Below, piece after piece: positions 1 to 8,733 of a stretch of 64,000 nucleotides of DNA. A program made the position numbers and the translations under genes. The DNA is from Bradyrhizobium sp. CCBAU 53340 (lineage in GTDB: Bacteria; Pseudomonadota; Alphaproteobacteria; Rhizobiales; Xanthobacteraceae), in assembly GCF_015291645.1 (NCBI RefSeq), contig NZ_CP030055.1, positions 3,162,001 through 3,226,000 on the forward strand, read 5' to 3'. Below the pieces are notes generated by a model, which saw only the letters and a list, made by a program, of their open reading frames with translations, ran no database searches and had not been told where the DNA came from. Each line of letters opens with the position of its first letter. Position 1 is the first letter of the stretch.

Positions 1-19
1 AATCCATTCCGACAAATGT

Positions 20-1265
20 TCACTTTCTGGCCGCCTGCTTGCGCCGCTTGATGCGCTTGATCTGTGCGTCCTGCTTAGCCTCGTCGTCGTGATGGAGATA
101 GTGCGCCATCGCTTGGTCGATGACCATTGCCCCTTCTTCATCAGCTGCGCTTCTGTGAGGCCGGACGTGCTCGCCTCGGTGGTCCCGCCATGCCGGCCAA
201 ACGACGTGAAGGTCAGCTCAGGACGCAAATCCGCGGCCAGAATGATCTTCTTCGAAATGCGCTCGACTTGAGTCAGCATCTCGCCCTTGCCGCTCCAGGG
301 CAGACTGCTTCCATCTCGCCGGAGCATCAGGCCGCCGGTCGGCCGCAATGCTTTCATGGCGTCGAGCTCGGCCATCAGCAGGGGATAGAGCGGCTTACCC
401 TTCTATCGAAGAGCGGCTCCCACGATCCCGTGCTCGTCTTGTAGTTGATGACATAGACATGGTTCGGGCGGCTTTCCCGGCCGGTAGTGCTCCGCCATAA
501 ACGGATGAAGATATGGGCCTTGCGCTGCAGCCATTCCCAACCGATTAGGACACCGGTTGCCAATGACGGATAGCCCAGCTCGATCGCTTTCGCACGGAAT
601 GCCGCCAGCTCGTCAAAATTGGCATGCGGCGTTTCGCGCGAGGTCGATTGCAGGCCCATCTTCTCAAATGGGTTCTTCGGTGGAAACAGGTGAGGGTGCG
701 CCCGTGAGATCGTGTTCCATGCGCCGCGAGCGGTCTTCATCGCGTGGTTCACGGTCGTGCGGCGTTCGACCTTCTCGCCGTCGACATCCTTGTAGAGCAG
801 TTTCTCGAACAGATCGTCCGCAAACGCCGTATCGATGCTCGAAACGCGCAGCGTGCCAAGGCGCCTTCCGTCCTTCAACAAGTATTCGCAGATCATCTTG
901 ATGCCGGTCTCATGCACGCGACATTGACCGGGGCTCAAAGGCTGCAAACGCTTTGCCGTCTTCTGTTTCCACGTTCGACGATACTCGTGAAACATCCAAT
1001 CCAGCGTTCCGATCACCACCCCAATGCCCACGGGATTCGCGTCATCGCCACCTGTCAGCCAGCTGTCGAACGCAGGCAGCAAGATCTTCTCGGCGCGCTG
1101 CACCGCCAGCTCGTAATCGGCGCCGAGCGGTTCGTTCTTGATTGGACAACCTTTTTTACGTGCCCACGTTGGCACGTCGAAAAAATACGCAAAGCTCCCT
1201 TTCTGAAGGCGTTTGCGCCTTGTGTAGCGAGGCAGCGGCAGCGCCGAACGTCCCACCCTCATCAC
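20..1265 (-). pseudogene. Tyrosine recombinase/integrase, broken by two frameshifts
   Basis: The first 296 codons read as an integrase N-terminal and core region; the frame then closes at 375. The family's C-terminal part continues in two other minus-strand frames. One runs from about 399 to 127 and includes 'TSFGRHGGTTEAS' and 'LTEAQLMKKGQWSS'. The last ends 'MAHYLHHDDEAK...' with a stop at 20-22 and holds a candidate tyrosine. Both breaks, near 399-404 and 112-126, fit single-base losses. A repaired protein would be about 410 residues, normal for a site-specific recombinase. The start is GTG at 1265 or ATG at 1262, overlapping the upstream small gene. It is probably a dead remnant of an integrative element; the element's other genes and its attachment site are not visible here. 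Confidence 0.75.
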
Positions 1266-1495
1266 AGCAAACTCCTAGACACCTCCGGATCGTCCTTAGG
1301 ATCTATTGGAATCGATCTCTCTTCCCGTATCAACACAGAAATGCGTCCGTCAGGCCAAATCTCGACACGCGCGACTTTGCCTCCACTGTCGAGAACACCT
1401 CTAACAGCGCGCTTAATGTCTGCTTCAGTAAATCGGACTCTCGACATCCAAGCCGGTGGGTACGGAAGCGAAGGCGCAGTTGGTAGTTCATTCAA
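1262..1495 (-). CDS. Small hypothetical protein upstream of integrase
   Basis: This encodes 77 residues with a plausible folded centre ('RFTEADIKRAVRGVLDSGG', then a short strand region 'KVARVEIWPDGRISVLI'). Its stop overlaps the start of the integrase remnant by a few bases, so the two were probably translated together. I do not recognise the family. Its size and place immediately 5' of a recombinase suggest an accessory protein such as a small DNA-binding or directionality factor, but that is inference from position only. It has no signal peptide, membrane segment or cysteine motif. Confidence 0.5.
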   Translation of the reverse strand: MNELPTAPSLPYPPAWMSRVRFTEADIKRAVRGVLDSGGKVARVEIWPDGRISVLIREERSIPIDPKDDPEVSRSLL

Positions 1496-1958
1496 TCATG
1501 ACCCGCAGTGATCGCTCCACTGAAGGTAGAGGAAGCTTGGCGCATGTTGAGGCACCTGAACGGCTCTAGATTCGAAATAAGGAAGAGCAATCACAGGAGA
1601 GGTTAACGATCATATTTCGTTGAGATCGTTGAAGCGGTGAAGTGAAGTTGGACCCAGTCGCTGCCGTACGGCTCAAGCTGGCTTAAACTTCCCCATGATG
1701 GATTGGAACGAGAGCTAAAGTTTTTCAGTAGGTTAGCAGGTGGCGTGTGCGCGACGTGTGCACCGGGAGATCAAGAAAAATCCACGATGGCCAACGTGAG
1801 CAGCCTTGTCGCGCATGTGCAGAACCCTGAATTCCGAGGACGGGGCGGCGAGTGCTTACGTGCGGTCTCAGCACGGAATGATAGAAATCATGGGTTTGCG
1901 TCCCACTCCCCGCTCCCTCGGCCATTTCCACAATTTTGTACGCCAAATTGCGATCTCG
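1496..1958. other. Intergenic stretch, no gene recognised
   Basis: I see no convincing coding sequence, tRNA or repeat in these 463 bases. Short open frames on both strands show no family resemblance. It lies between the integrase cassette and the end of the LysR gene and may be decayed element DNA. Confidence 0.4.
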
Positions 1959-2855
1959 TCAGTGCAAGGAATTGGTGTCTTCGCCATTGAGTTGCGTCAC
2001 GAGCCAATCGGCAAAGGCTCGTACCGCGGACCTCTGTCTACTCGCGCGCGGGTAGATTAGGCGATGGCCGACGTAGCGGATATCGTTGGCGCGTCCTGCC
2101 AATGGCGCCACCAATCGTCCACTCGCCAGTTCGCGTTCTGCGAGAAGTGTTGATTCCAACGCAACGCCCAACCCCTCGGCAGCCGTCGCTATCGCAAGAA
2201 AGCTTCGATCGAACCTCATGCCGTGGAGGGCAGGTGCTTCCAATCCGTTCGCCGTGAACCATTGGTGCCATTGAACCTGCTTCACGTCGGAGCGTATCAG
2301 CGTCTGATCGAGGAGATCGGCAGGCTTCCTTATCGATCTCGCGAGGGCAGGCGAGCAGAGCGGGGTCACCGTCTCCTCCGGGAGAGGAACAACCTCCACG
2401 CCCTCCGCACGCGGCGGACCGTAAACGATGTCGATATCAAAATCATCGTTGCTGAAGCGAGCGTAGTCCGTGCTCGCAGCCAGCCGAACCTCGAGCTTCG
2501 GATAAGCCGCGAGAAACTGTGCAAGCCGTGGTGCAAGCCACTGCGCGGCAAAACTGGGTGCCGAATGGACGCGCACCAATTGTGGTCCGCGCGCGGCGAC
2601 TTCCTCGAGGCCACGGCGAAGCTGATCGAAGGCCGCTCCGGTGTGTCGCATCAGATTTTCGCCGGCCGGCGTGAGCCGCACCGATCGCGCGCTACGCTCG
2701 AACAGAACGGTGCGAAGCGTGTCCTCCAGCTTGCGGATCGCATGACTGACCGCACTCGGCGTCAGGTGAAGCTCATTCGCCGCATCGCGAAACGATCCGG
2801 TGCGAGCGGCGGCCTCAAAGGCGCGAATTGCTGATATCGGGACATTCGACAGCAT
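1959..2855 (-). CDS. LysR-family transcriptional regulator (GcvA-like)
   Basis: The protein has 298 residues. An N-terminal winged helix-turn-helix occupies about residues 5-65 ('AFEAAARTGSFRDAANELHL', 'SAVSHAIRKLE'), followed by a LysR substrate-binding domain. Length and architecture are normal for the family and resemble the GcvA branch. It is transcribed away from the SDR-transketolase-TRAP operon that begins 109 bases upstream, the classic layout in which the regulator controls its divergent neighbour. The inducer is presumably the substrate of that operon, which is unknown. A TGAA-N5-TTCA inverted repeat lies just upstream of its start. Confidence 0.85.
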   Translation of the reverse strand: MLSNVPISAIRAFEAAARTGSFRDAANELHLTPSAVSHAIRKLEDTLRTVLFERSARSVRLTPAGENLMRHTGAAFDQLRRGLEEVAARGPQLVRVHSAPSFAAQWLAPRLAQFLAAYPKLEVRLAASTDYARFSNDDFDIDIVYGPPRAEGVEVVPLPEETVTPLCSPALARSIRKPADLLDQTLIRSDVKQVQWHQWFTANGLEAPALHGMRFDRSFLAIATAAEGLGVALESTLLAERELASGRLVAPLAGRANDIRYVGHRLIYPRASRQRSAVRAFADWLVTQLNGEDTNSLH

Positions 2856-2863
2856 CCCATAAG

Positions 2864-2876
2864 TGAACCAGATTCA
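2864..2876. promoter_or_regulatory. Candidate LysR site in divergent promoter
   Basis: TGAA-N5-TTCA is a short inverted repeat of the LysR T-N11-A class. It lies between the divergent LysR gene and the SDR/transketolase/TRAP operon. It is the clearest dyad in this 109-base interval, but it is short and could be chance. Confidence 0.3.
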
Positions 2877-2964
2877 TCGATCCGTGACAACTGTGCGTTT
2901 GTCTGTTGGGCGCCGGCGGGGCATTCCTGGCCTTGCCAAGGAAAACAATTTGCGGGAGGAACTG

Positions 2965-3713
2965 ATGCTGCTCAGCGGCAAGACAGCGATCATTTCGGGC
3001 GCGGCCTCGCCGCGCGGCATCGGGCTGGCCACCGCCCGGCGGTTCGCCGCCGAGGGAGCGCGGGTCGCCATTCTCGACATTGACGCGAGCGCGGCGGCGG
3101 ACGCCGCAACATCGCTTGGCAAGTCCCACATTGGGCTGCAATGCGACGTTGCCGACCAATCATCCTGCGAGCAGGCCGTTTCTCGCGTGATCGAGTCCTT
3201 CGCAAGCATCGACATTCTCATCAACAACGCCGGCATCACCCAGCCAGTGAAGTTCCTGGATATCTCGCCGGCCGATTGGGATCGCATTCAGGATGTCAAT
3301 CTGAAGGGCGTTCTTTTCCTCTCCCAAGCGGTGATCCCGCACATGCGTGCGCGCAAGTCCGGATCGATCGCCTGCATGTCCTCGGTTTCGGCCCAGCGCG
3401 GCGGCGGAATCTTGGCGGCCCGCATTATTCGGCCGCCAAGGCTGGCGTGCTCGGTCTCGCCAAGGCGATGGCCCGCGAGTTCGGTCCGGACGGCATCCGC
3501 GTCAACTGCGTCACGCCCGGCCTGATCGGCACCGATATCACCGCGGGCAAGCTGACTGACGAGATGAGGGCGAAGATCCTGGAGGGCATTCCGCTCAATC
3601 GCCTCGGCACGGCGGAAGACGTCGCCGGCATCTACACCTTTCTGGCCTCGGATCTCTCCGCTTATGTCACCGGCGCCGTGATCGACGTCAACGGTGGCAT
3701 GCTGATCCACTGA
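2965..3713 (+). pseudogene. SDR-family oxidoreductase with a single-base frameshift
   Basis: Translation from ATG 2965, preceded by GGGAGGA at 2954-2960, gives an SDR N-terminus with 'GAASPRGIG' cofactor loop, 'NNAG' and 'SSVSAQRGGG'. The frame then fails near 3411-3416. One base lower, the remainder continues with the active-site 'YSAAKAG', 'RVNCVTPGLIGT' and a normal C-terminus to 3713. One base inserted in 'CTTGGCGGC' would restore a standard protein of about 249 residues. It is either a real lesion or a base-call error. It heads the operon with the split transketolase and TRAP transporter, so the intact enzyme would oxidise or reduce a hydroxy/keto intermediate of the imported substrate. 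Confidence 0.75.
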
Positions 3714-3739
3714 GCCAGCAAGAGACAAGGTCCAAATCG

Positions 3740-4579
3740 ATGGAAACGCTGACCAACACGCCCAAGCTGGCGGACCGCGCCTACAACATTCGCCGCAATG
3801 CGCTGCGCATGGGCGAGGTCCAGGGCCAGGGCTATATCGCACAGGCGCTGGACATCTCCGACGTCCTGTCCGTGGCGTATTTTCACGCGATGCGCTACCG
3901 GCCGGAAGATCCGTCCTGGGACGAACGCGACCGCTTCCTGCTCTCGAACGGGCACTACGCCATCGCGCTCTATGCGGCTTTGATCGAGGCGGGGATCGTC
4001 CCCGAGGAAGAACTCGAAACTTATGGCAGCGACGAGAGTCGCTTACCGATGTCGGGCATGGCCTCCTACACGCCCGGAATGGAAATGTCGGGCGGCTCGC
4101 TAGGGCTTGGGCTCAGCATCGCCGTAGGGATGGGCCTCGGGCTCAAGCGCAAGAAGTCCGATGCGAGGGTGTACACCTTGTTCTCGGACGGGGAGCTCGA
4201 CGAGGGCTCGGTCTGGGAGGCCATCCAGTCGGCGGGCCATTACAAGCTCGACAATCTGATCGGCATCGTCGACGTCAACAATCAACAGGCCGACGGTCCT
4301 TCGTCGCAGGTCATGGCATTCGAACCGCTGGTCGAGAAGCTTCAAGCCTTCGGCTGGTTCGTACAGCGAATCGACGGCAACGATCTCGATGCAGTGATCG
4401 CCGCGTTCGATGCCGCCAAGTCCCACCCCGAGCCAAAACCCCGCATGATCGTCGCCGACACGCTGATGGGCAAGGGCGTACCTTTCCTGGAGCAGCGCGA
4501 GAAGAACCATTTCATTCGCGTCGAGCAGCACGAATGGCAGCTCGCGCTGGCCGCGCTGGAAGCCGGGAGGCAGGCATGA
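3740..4579 (+). CDS. Transketolase-like protein, N-terminal (TPP-binding) subunit
   Basis: This 279-residue protein is the thiamine-diphosphate-binding half of a split transketolase. The TPP/metal motif starts at 'SDGELDEG' (about residues 149-156) and ends at N180. 'SNGHYAIALYAAL' near residue 70 and 'PGMEMSGGSLGLGL' near 112-124 are typical of the family. The stop overlaps the ATG of the C-terminal half (ATGA), so the subunits are translationally coupled. The companions are an SDR and a TRAP transporter rather than pentose-phosphate genes, so the substrate is probably an unusual sugar or hydroxy-keto acid. That reading is inferred from context. Confidence 0.9.
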   Translation: METLTNTPKLADRAYNIRRNALRMGEVQGQGYIAQALDISDVLSVAYFHAMRYRPEDPSWDERDRFLLSNGHYAIALYAALIEAGIVPEEELETYGSDESRLPMSGMASYTPGMEMSGGSLGLGLSIAVGMGLGLKRKKSDARVYTLFSDGELDEGSVWEAIQSAGHYKLDNLIGIVDVNNQQADGPSSQVMAFEPLVEKLQAFGWFVQRIDGNDLDAVIAAFDAAKSHPEPKPRMIVADTLMGKGVPFLEQREKNHFIRVEQHEWQLALAALEAGRQA

Positions 4580-5586
4580 AGACCGTCAGATCAGCACCCC
4601 AGCCGGGCAAGCCACGCCTGACCACCTCGGCCATGATCGCCTCGATCGCGTCTGAGGGACAGAAAACGAAGCCGGCGCCGTTTGGGCACGCGCTCGTCGA
4701 GCTCGCGCGCAGCCGCCCCGATGTGGTCGGCATGACAGCCGATCTCGGCAAATACACCGACCTGCACATCTTCGCGAAGGAATTTCCGGACCGTTACTAC
4801 CAGATGGGCATGGCTGAGCAGCTCTTGTTCGGCGCGGCCTCAGGTCTTGCCGCCGAAGGCTTTATGCCGTTCGCGACCACCTACGCGGTGTTCGCTTCGC
4901 GCCGTGCCTACGACTTCATCCATCAGACGATTGCGGAGGAAGACCGCAACGTGAAGATCGTCTGCGCATTGCCCGGTTTGACCTCGGGCTATGGCCCGAG
5001 TCATCAAGCCGCGGAGGATCTCGCGCTGTTTCGCGCCATGCCGAACATGACGGTCATCGATCCCTGCGATGCCCATGAAATCGAACAGCTGGTGCCCGCG
5101 ATCGCGGCGCATCAGGGGCCGGTCTACATGCGCCTGCTGCGTGGCCAGGTGCCTGTGGTGTTGGACGAATACGACTACAGGTTCGAGCTCGGCAAGGCCA
5201 AGTTGATCCGTGACGGCAAGGACGTCCTGATCATCTCATCCGGCATCATGACCATGCGTGCGCTCGATGCCGTGCAAACTCTGAAGCACGATCGCGTCGA
5301 TGCTGCGGTGCTCCACGTTCCGACTATCAAGCCGCTCGACGCCGAGACGATATTGCGTGAAGCCGGCAAATCAGGCCGCTTGGTCGTCGTTGCCGAAAAC
5401 CACACGACGATTGGCGGTCTCGGCGAGGCGGTCGCCGCACTGCTGATGCGTTCAGGCGTCCATCCGCCGTTCCGCCAGATCGCATTGCCGGACGAATTTC
5501 TTGATGCTGGCGCACTACCGACACTGCACGACCGCTACGGCATTTCCACCGCCGAGGTCGCAAGGCAGATCAAGCAGTGGCTTTAG
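4576..5586 (+). CDS. Transketolase-like protein, C-terminal subunit
   Basis: ATG 4576 overlaps the previous stop, giving 336 residues; an upstream in-frame extension was rejected because the ATGA coupling is clear. The protein has the pyrimidine-binding domain ('QMGMAEQLLFGAASGLAAEGF', with the activating Glu in 'MAEQ') and the C-terminal transketolase domain ('LIISSGIMTMRALDAV', 'VVVAENHTTIGGLGEAV'). With the preceding gene it would form a heteromeric TPP enzyme in the cytoplasm. Split transketolases are common in catabolic operons of alphaproteobacteria. The substrate cannot be deduced from sequence alone. Confidence 0.9.
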   Translation: MKTVRSAPQPGKPRLTTSAMIASIASEGQKTKPAPFGHALVELARSRPDVVGMTADLGKYTDLHIFAKEFPDRYYQMGMAEQLLFGAASGLAAEGFMPFATTYAVFASRRAYDFIHQTIAEEDRNVKIVCALPGLTSGYGPSHQAAEDLALFRAMPNMTVIDPCDAHEIEQLVPAIAAHQGPVYMRLLRGQVPVVLDEYDYRFELGKAKLIRDGKDVLIISSGIMTMRALDAVQTLKHDRVDAAVLHVPTIKPLDAETILREAGKSGRLVVVAENHTTIGGLGEAVAALLMRSGVHPPFRQIALPDEFLDAGALPTLHDRYGISTAEVARQIKQWL

Positions 5587-5758
5587 GGCACCGGCACTAA
5601 GCCAAGCCAATGCGAATGAAGAGTTCCGCCCGCTGCATGTTGCGGTGGACGAGCGATGGCTGTTGCCCGAATGCGGGTGTTCGTAGAGCCCAGACAGCTG
5701 AAAGGCAGCGCCAGCTCAAGCAGCCGGCACAACGTCAATAGAGGATCAGGAGGAAAAC

Positions 5759-6784
5759 ATGACTGTCTCGAAGCCCGGACGCATCAGCCGCCGTTCGCTC
5801 TTGCTGGCGGCCAGTGCCGTACCTCTCTGCGGGATTCTGACCCGCCCCGCATCCGCCGCCGAGTTCGTCTACAAGTTCGCGACAGGACAGGATCCGACCC
5901 ATCCTGTGAATATTCGCGCGCAGGAAGCGATCGACCGCATCAAGGAAGCGACCAGCGGCCGGTTGGAGATCAGACTGTTCCCGGCCAACCAACTCGGTTC
6001 CGACACCGAGCTCATGACGCAAGTCCGCAGCGGTGGGGTCGAGTTCTTCAATCAATCATCCTCGATCCTCGCCACCCTCGTGCCGAGCGCCGGCATTGTG
6101 AACACGGGCTTCGCATTCGCCGATTACGACAGCGTGTGGAAAGCGATGGACGGCGACTTGGGCACCTACATCCGGGCGCAGATCGCCAAGACGCCGATCA
6201 TGGCGGTGTCGAAAGCCTGGGACAACGGCTTTCGCCAGGTGACCTCATCCGGTCGCGAGATCCGCACCCCGGATGATCTGAAGAATTTCCAGATCCGCGT
6301 TCCGCCCGCGCCGCTGCTCACTTCGCTCTTCAAGGCGCTCGGCGCCGGGCCGACGCCGATCAACTTCAACGAGGTTTATTCCGCGTTGCAGACCAAGGTC
6401 GTCGAGGGGCAGGAGAACCCGCTGCCAATCATTGCGACCGCGCGTCTTTATGAAGTCCAGAGCACGTGCAGCCTGACGGGGCACGTCTGGGACGGCTACT
6501 GGATCCTCGGCAACAAGCGCGCCATCGAGCGCCTGCCCAAGGACGTGCAGGAGATCGTGACGCGCGAGCTCGATCGCTCCGCGGTCGAGCAGCGTGCCGA
6601 CATCGCAAAGCTCAGCCAGTCGTTGCGTAATGATCTCTCGGCCAAGGGTCTCAAATTCATCGACGTCGATCGCACCGCCTTCCGCCAAGCCCTGTCCAAG
6701 ACCAGCTTCTACGCGGACTGGAAGGGCAAGTTCGGGGAAGAAGCATGGTCTCAGCTCGAAAAAGCCGCGGGCCAGTTATCATGA
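5759..6784 (+). CDS. TRAP transporter substrate-binding protein (DctP family)
   Basis: The protein has 341 residues. A twin-arginine-like leader ('SRRSLLLAASAVPLCG') ends near residue 34, followed by the DctP fold: 'GQDPTHPVNIRAQEAIDRI' near the N-terminus, a central 'FQIRVPPAPL' that should include the carboxylate-gripping Arg, and 'NEVYSALQTKVVEGQENPL'. It is preceded by AGGAGGAAAAC. The stop overlaps the start of the membrane subunit. It should bind an organic acid or acidic sugar in the periplasm and deliver it to the DctQM protein. The 172 bases before it hold no other gene. Confidence 0.92.
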   Translation: MTVSKPGRISRRSLLLAASAVPLCGILTRPASAAEFVYKFATGQDPTHPVNIRAQEAIDRIKEATSGRLEIRLFPANQLGSDTELMTQVRSGGVEFFNQSSSILATLVPSAGIVNTGFAFADYDSVWKAMDGDLGTYIRAQIAKTPIMAVSKAWDNGFRQVTSSGREIRTPDDLKNFQIRVPPAPLLTSLFKALGAGPTPINFNEVYSALQTKVVEGQENPLPIIATARLYEVQSTCSLTGHVWDGYWILGNKRAIERLPKDVQEIVTRELDRSAVEQRADIAKLSQSLRNDLSAKGLKFIDVDRTAFRQALSKTSFYADWKGKFGEEAWSQLEKAAGQLS

Positions 6785-8673
6785 CCAGCGTGAGCCATAC
6801 GCCGCACGTCGATGCCGGTGTGACGACCGGCGCATCACAGGCGGGCCGGCGCAGTTGGGGCGTGACAGCGAACGCTGTGCTCGGCCATATCGTCGCTGTA
6901 CCTGCAGCACTGCTCGTTCTCGCCGAAATCGCGGTGTTGTCCGCGGGCATTGTGGGCAGATATGTGTTCCGCTCGCCGATCGTCTGGTCTGACGAGCTTG
7001 CCGGCATTCTCTTCCTCTGGCTCGCCATGCTGGGATCGGTGATTGCGTTTCAGCGCGGGGAGCATATGCGGATGACCGCCATCGTCGGCGTTCTCAGTGC
7101 GGAGGTTCGCGCATTCCTGGATGTCGTGGCGGCCGCAGCATCGCTGGCCTTTCTCGTGCTCGTCGTCTGGCCAGCCTATGAGTTCGCCGCCGACGAGGCC
7201 TTCGTGACGACGCCGGCGCTCGAGATCGTGAACAGCTGGCGTGCGGCGGCGCTGCCGATCGGGATTGGATTGATGCTGGTCGCGGCGGTCCTCCGCCTGA
7301 TCCGCATCGCGAGCCTGCGCAGCTTGCTCGCTTCCCTGGCGCTCGTTGCAGGTATCATTGCGATCTTCGTCCTGCTCGCTCCCGCCTTGAAGCCGCTCGG
7401 CAATCTGAACCTCCTGATCTTTTTCGTTCTCGTTGTCGGGGCGATGGTCTTCGCGGCCGTGCCGATCGCGTTCGCGTTCGGCCTCGCCACCGTCGGCTAT
7501 CTCGCCTTGACGACCGGCACGCCCGACGTGGTGATGATCGGACGGATGGACGAGGGCATGAGCCACCTAATCCTGCTCGCCGTGCCGCTCTTTGTCTTTC
7601 TCGGTCTCCTGATCGAGATGACAGGCATGGCGCGCGCCATGGTCAGCTTCCTCGCGAGCCTCCTGGGCCACGTGCGCGGCGGATTGCACTACGTGCTGGT
7701 CGGAGCGATGTATCTGGTGTCGGGCATTTCCGGCTCCAAGGCGGCAGACATGGCTGCGGTGGCTCCGGTCCTGTTTCCCGAGATGCGGGAGCGCGGGGCC
7801 AAGCCGGGCGACCTCGTTGCGCTTCTGGCGGCGACCGGCGCCCAGACCGAGACGATTCCGCCCTCGCTAGTCCTGATCACGATCGGCTCTGTGACAGGCG
7901 TTTCGATCTCGGCGCTGTTCACCGGAGGGTTACTGCCCGGAGTGGTGCTCGCGGTCATGCTCGCGGCGATTGTGTGGTGGCGATATCGCCGCGAGGACCT
8001 ATCCCACGTGAAAAGGGCCACTGGGCGGGAGATCGGCCGCGCTTTTGTCATCGCGATACCGGCCATCGCGCTGCCATTCGTGATCCGGACCGCCGTCGTC
8101 GAGGGAGTAGCGACGGCCACGGAAGTCTCGACCATTGGGATCCTGTACTCGATCTGTGCCGGTCTCCTCATCTACCGCCAGTTCGACTGGCGCCGCATCT
8201 ATCCGATGCTGGTCGAGACAGCCTCGCTGTCAGGGGCGATCCTGCTCATCATCGGCGCGGCGACAGGCATGGCCTGGGCGCTGACCCAGTCGGGATTTTC
8301 TGCCTCTCTGGCCAAATTCATGACCAGCCTTCCCGGCGGGGTCCCCGTCTTCCTGGCCGTGACCATCCTGACCTTCGTGATCCTCGGCAGCGTGCTGGAG
8401 GGAATCCCAGCCATCGTCCTGTTTGGTCCGCTGCTGTTTCCGATCGCGCGGCAGGTCGGCGTACACGATGTCCACTACGCGATGGTCGTCGTTCTTGCCA
8501 TGGGAATCGGCCTGTTTGCACCGCCGTTCGGCGTCGGCTACTACGCGGCCTGCGCCATCAGCCGCATCAGTCCGGACGAGGGTATGAAGCCGATCGTGGG
8601 CTATATGATCGCGCTCCTGATCGGCACGCTGATCGTTGCTGCCGTGCCCTGGCTATCGATCGGCTTCCTTTGA
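6781..8673 (+). CDS. TRAP transporter fused permease (DctQ-DctM)
   Basis: Starting at ATG 6781 (ATGA overlap with dctP) gives 630 residues. The first roughly 190 residues form the four-helix DctQ domain ('SDELAGILFLWLAMLGSVIAF'). The rest is the DctM domain with about twelve membrane helices ('AVPLFVFLGLLIEMTGMARA', 'SGISGSKAADMAAVAPVLFP'). DctQ and DctM are separate genes in many species; fusion is a known variant. The protein should use a sodium gradient for uptake of the DctP-bound substrate. It ends the operon and faces the tannase-like gene with only about 50 bases between. Confidence 0.92.
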   Translation: MTSVSHTPHVDAGVTTGASQAGRRSWGVTANAVLGHIVAVPAALLVLAEIAVLSAGIVGRYVFRSPIVWSDELAGILFLWLAMLGSVIAFQRGEHMRMTAIVGVLSAEVRAFLDVVAAAASLAFLVLVVWPAYEFAADEAFVTTPALEIVNSWRAAALPIGIGLMLVAAVLRLIRIASLRSLLASLALVAGIIAIFVLLAPALKPLGNLNLLIFFVLVVGAMVFAAVPIAFAFGLATVGYLALTTGTPDVVMIGRMDEGMSHLILLAVPLFVFLGLLIEMTGMARAMVSFLASLLGHVRGGLHYVLVGAMYLVSGISGSKAADMAAVAPVLFPEMRERGAKPGDLVALLAATGAQTETIPPSLVLITIGSVTGVSISALFTGGLLPGVVLAVMLAAIVWWRYRREDLSHVKRATGREIGRAFVIAIPAIALPFVIRTAVVEGVATATEVSTIGILYSICAGLLIYRQFDWRRIYPMLVETASLSGAILLIIGAATGMAWALTQSGFSASLAKFMTSLPGGVPVFLAVTILTFVILGSVLEGIPAIVLFGPLLFPIARQVGVHDVHYAMVVVLAMGIGLFAPPFGVGYYAACAISRISPDEGMKPIVGYMIALLIGTLIVAAVPWLSIGFL

Positions 8674-8685
8674 TCTATTGGCGAA

Positions 8686-8733
8686 AAGCCTTGAGGCTTC
8701 TCCCGCACCGGCCTGCCGCTTCTTACGGTGCGG
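8686..8733. terminator. Candidate bidirectional terminator, two stem-loops
   Basis: AAGCC-TTGA-GGCTT (8686-8699) is followed by an 8-base perfect stem CCGCACCG/CGGTGCGG (8703-8710 and 8726-8733). They sit exactly where the plus-strand TRAP operon and the minus-strand tannase operon converge. T-runs are weak, so termination strength is uncertain. Confidence 0.4.

Noticed and set aside
1725..1946. Short minus-strand frame and tRNA-like look of the 1700-1950 interval
   Set aside because: No cloverleaf could be formed and the protein has no family features.
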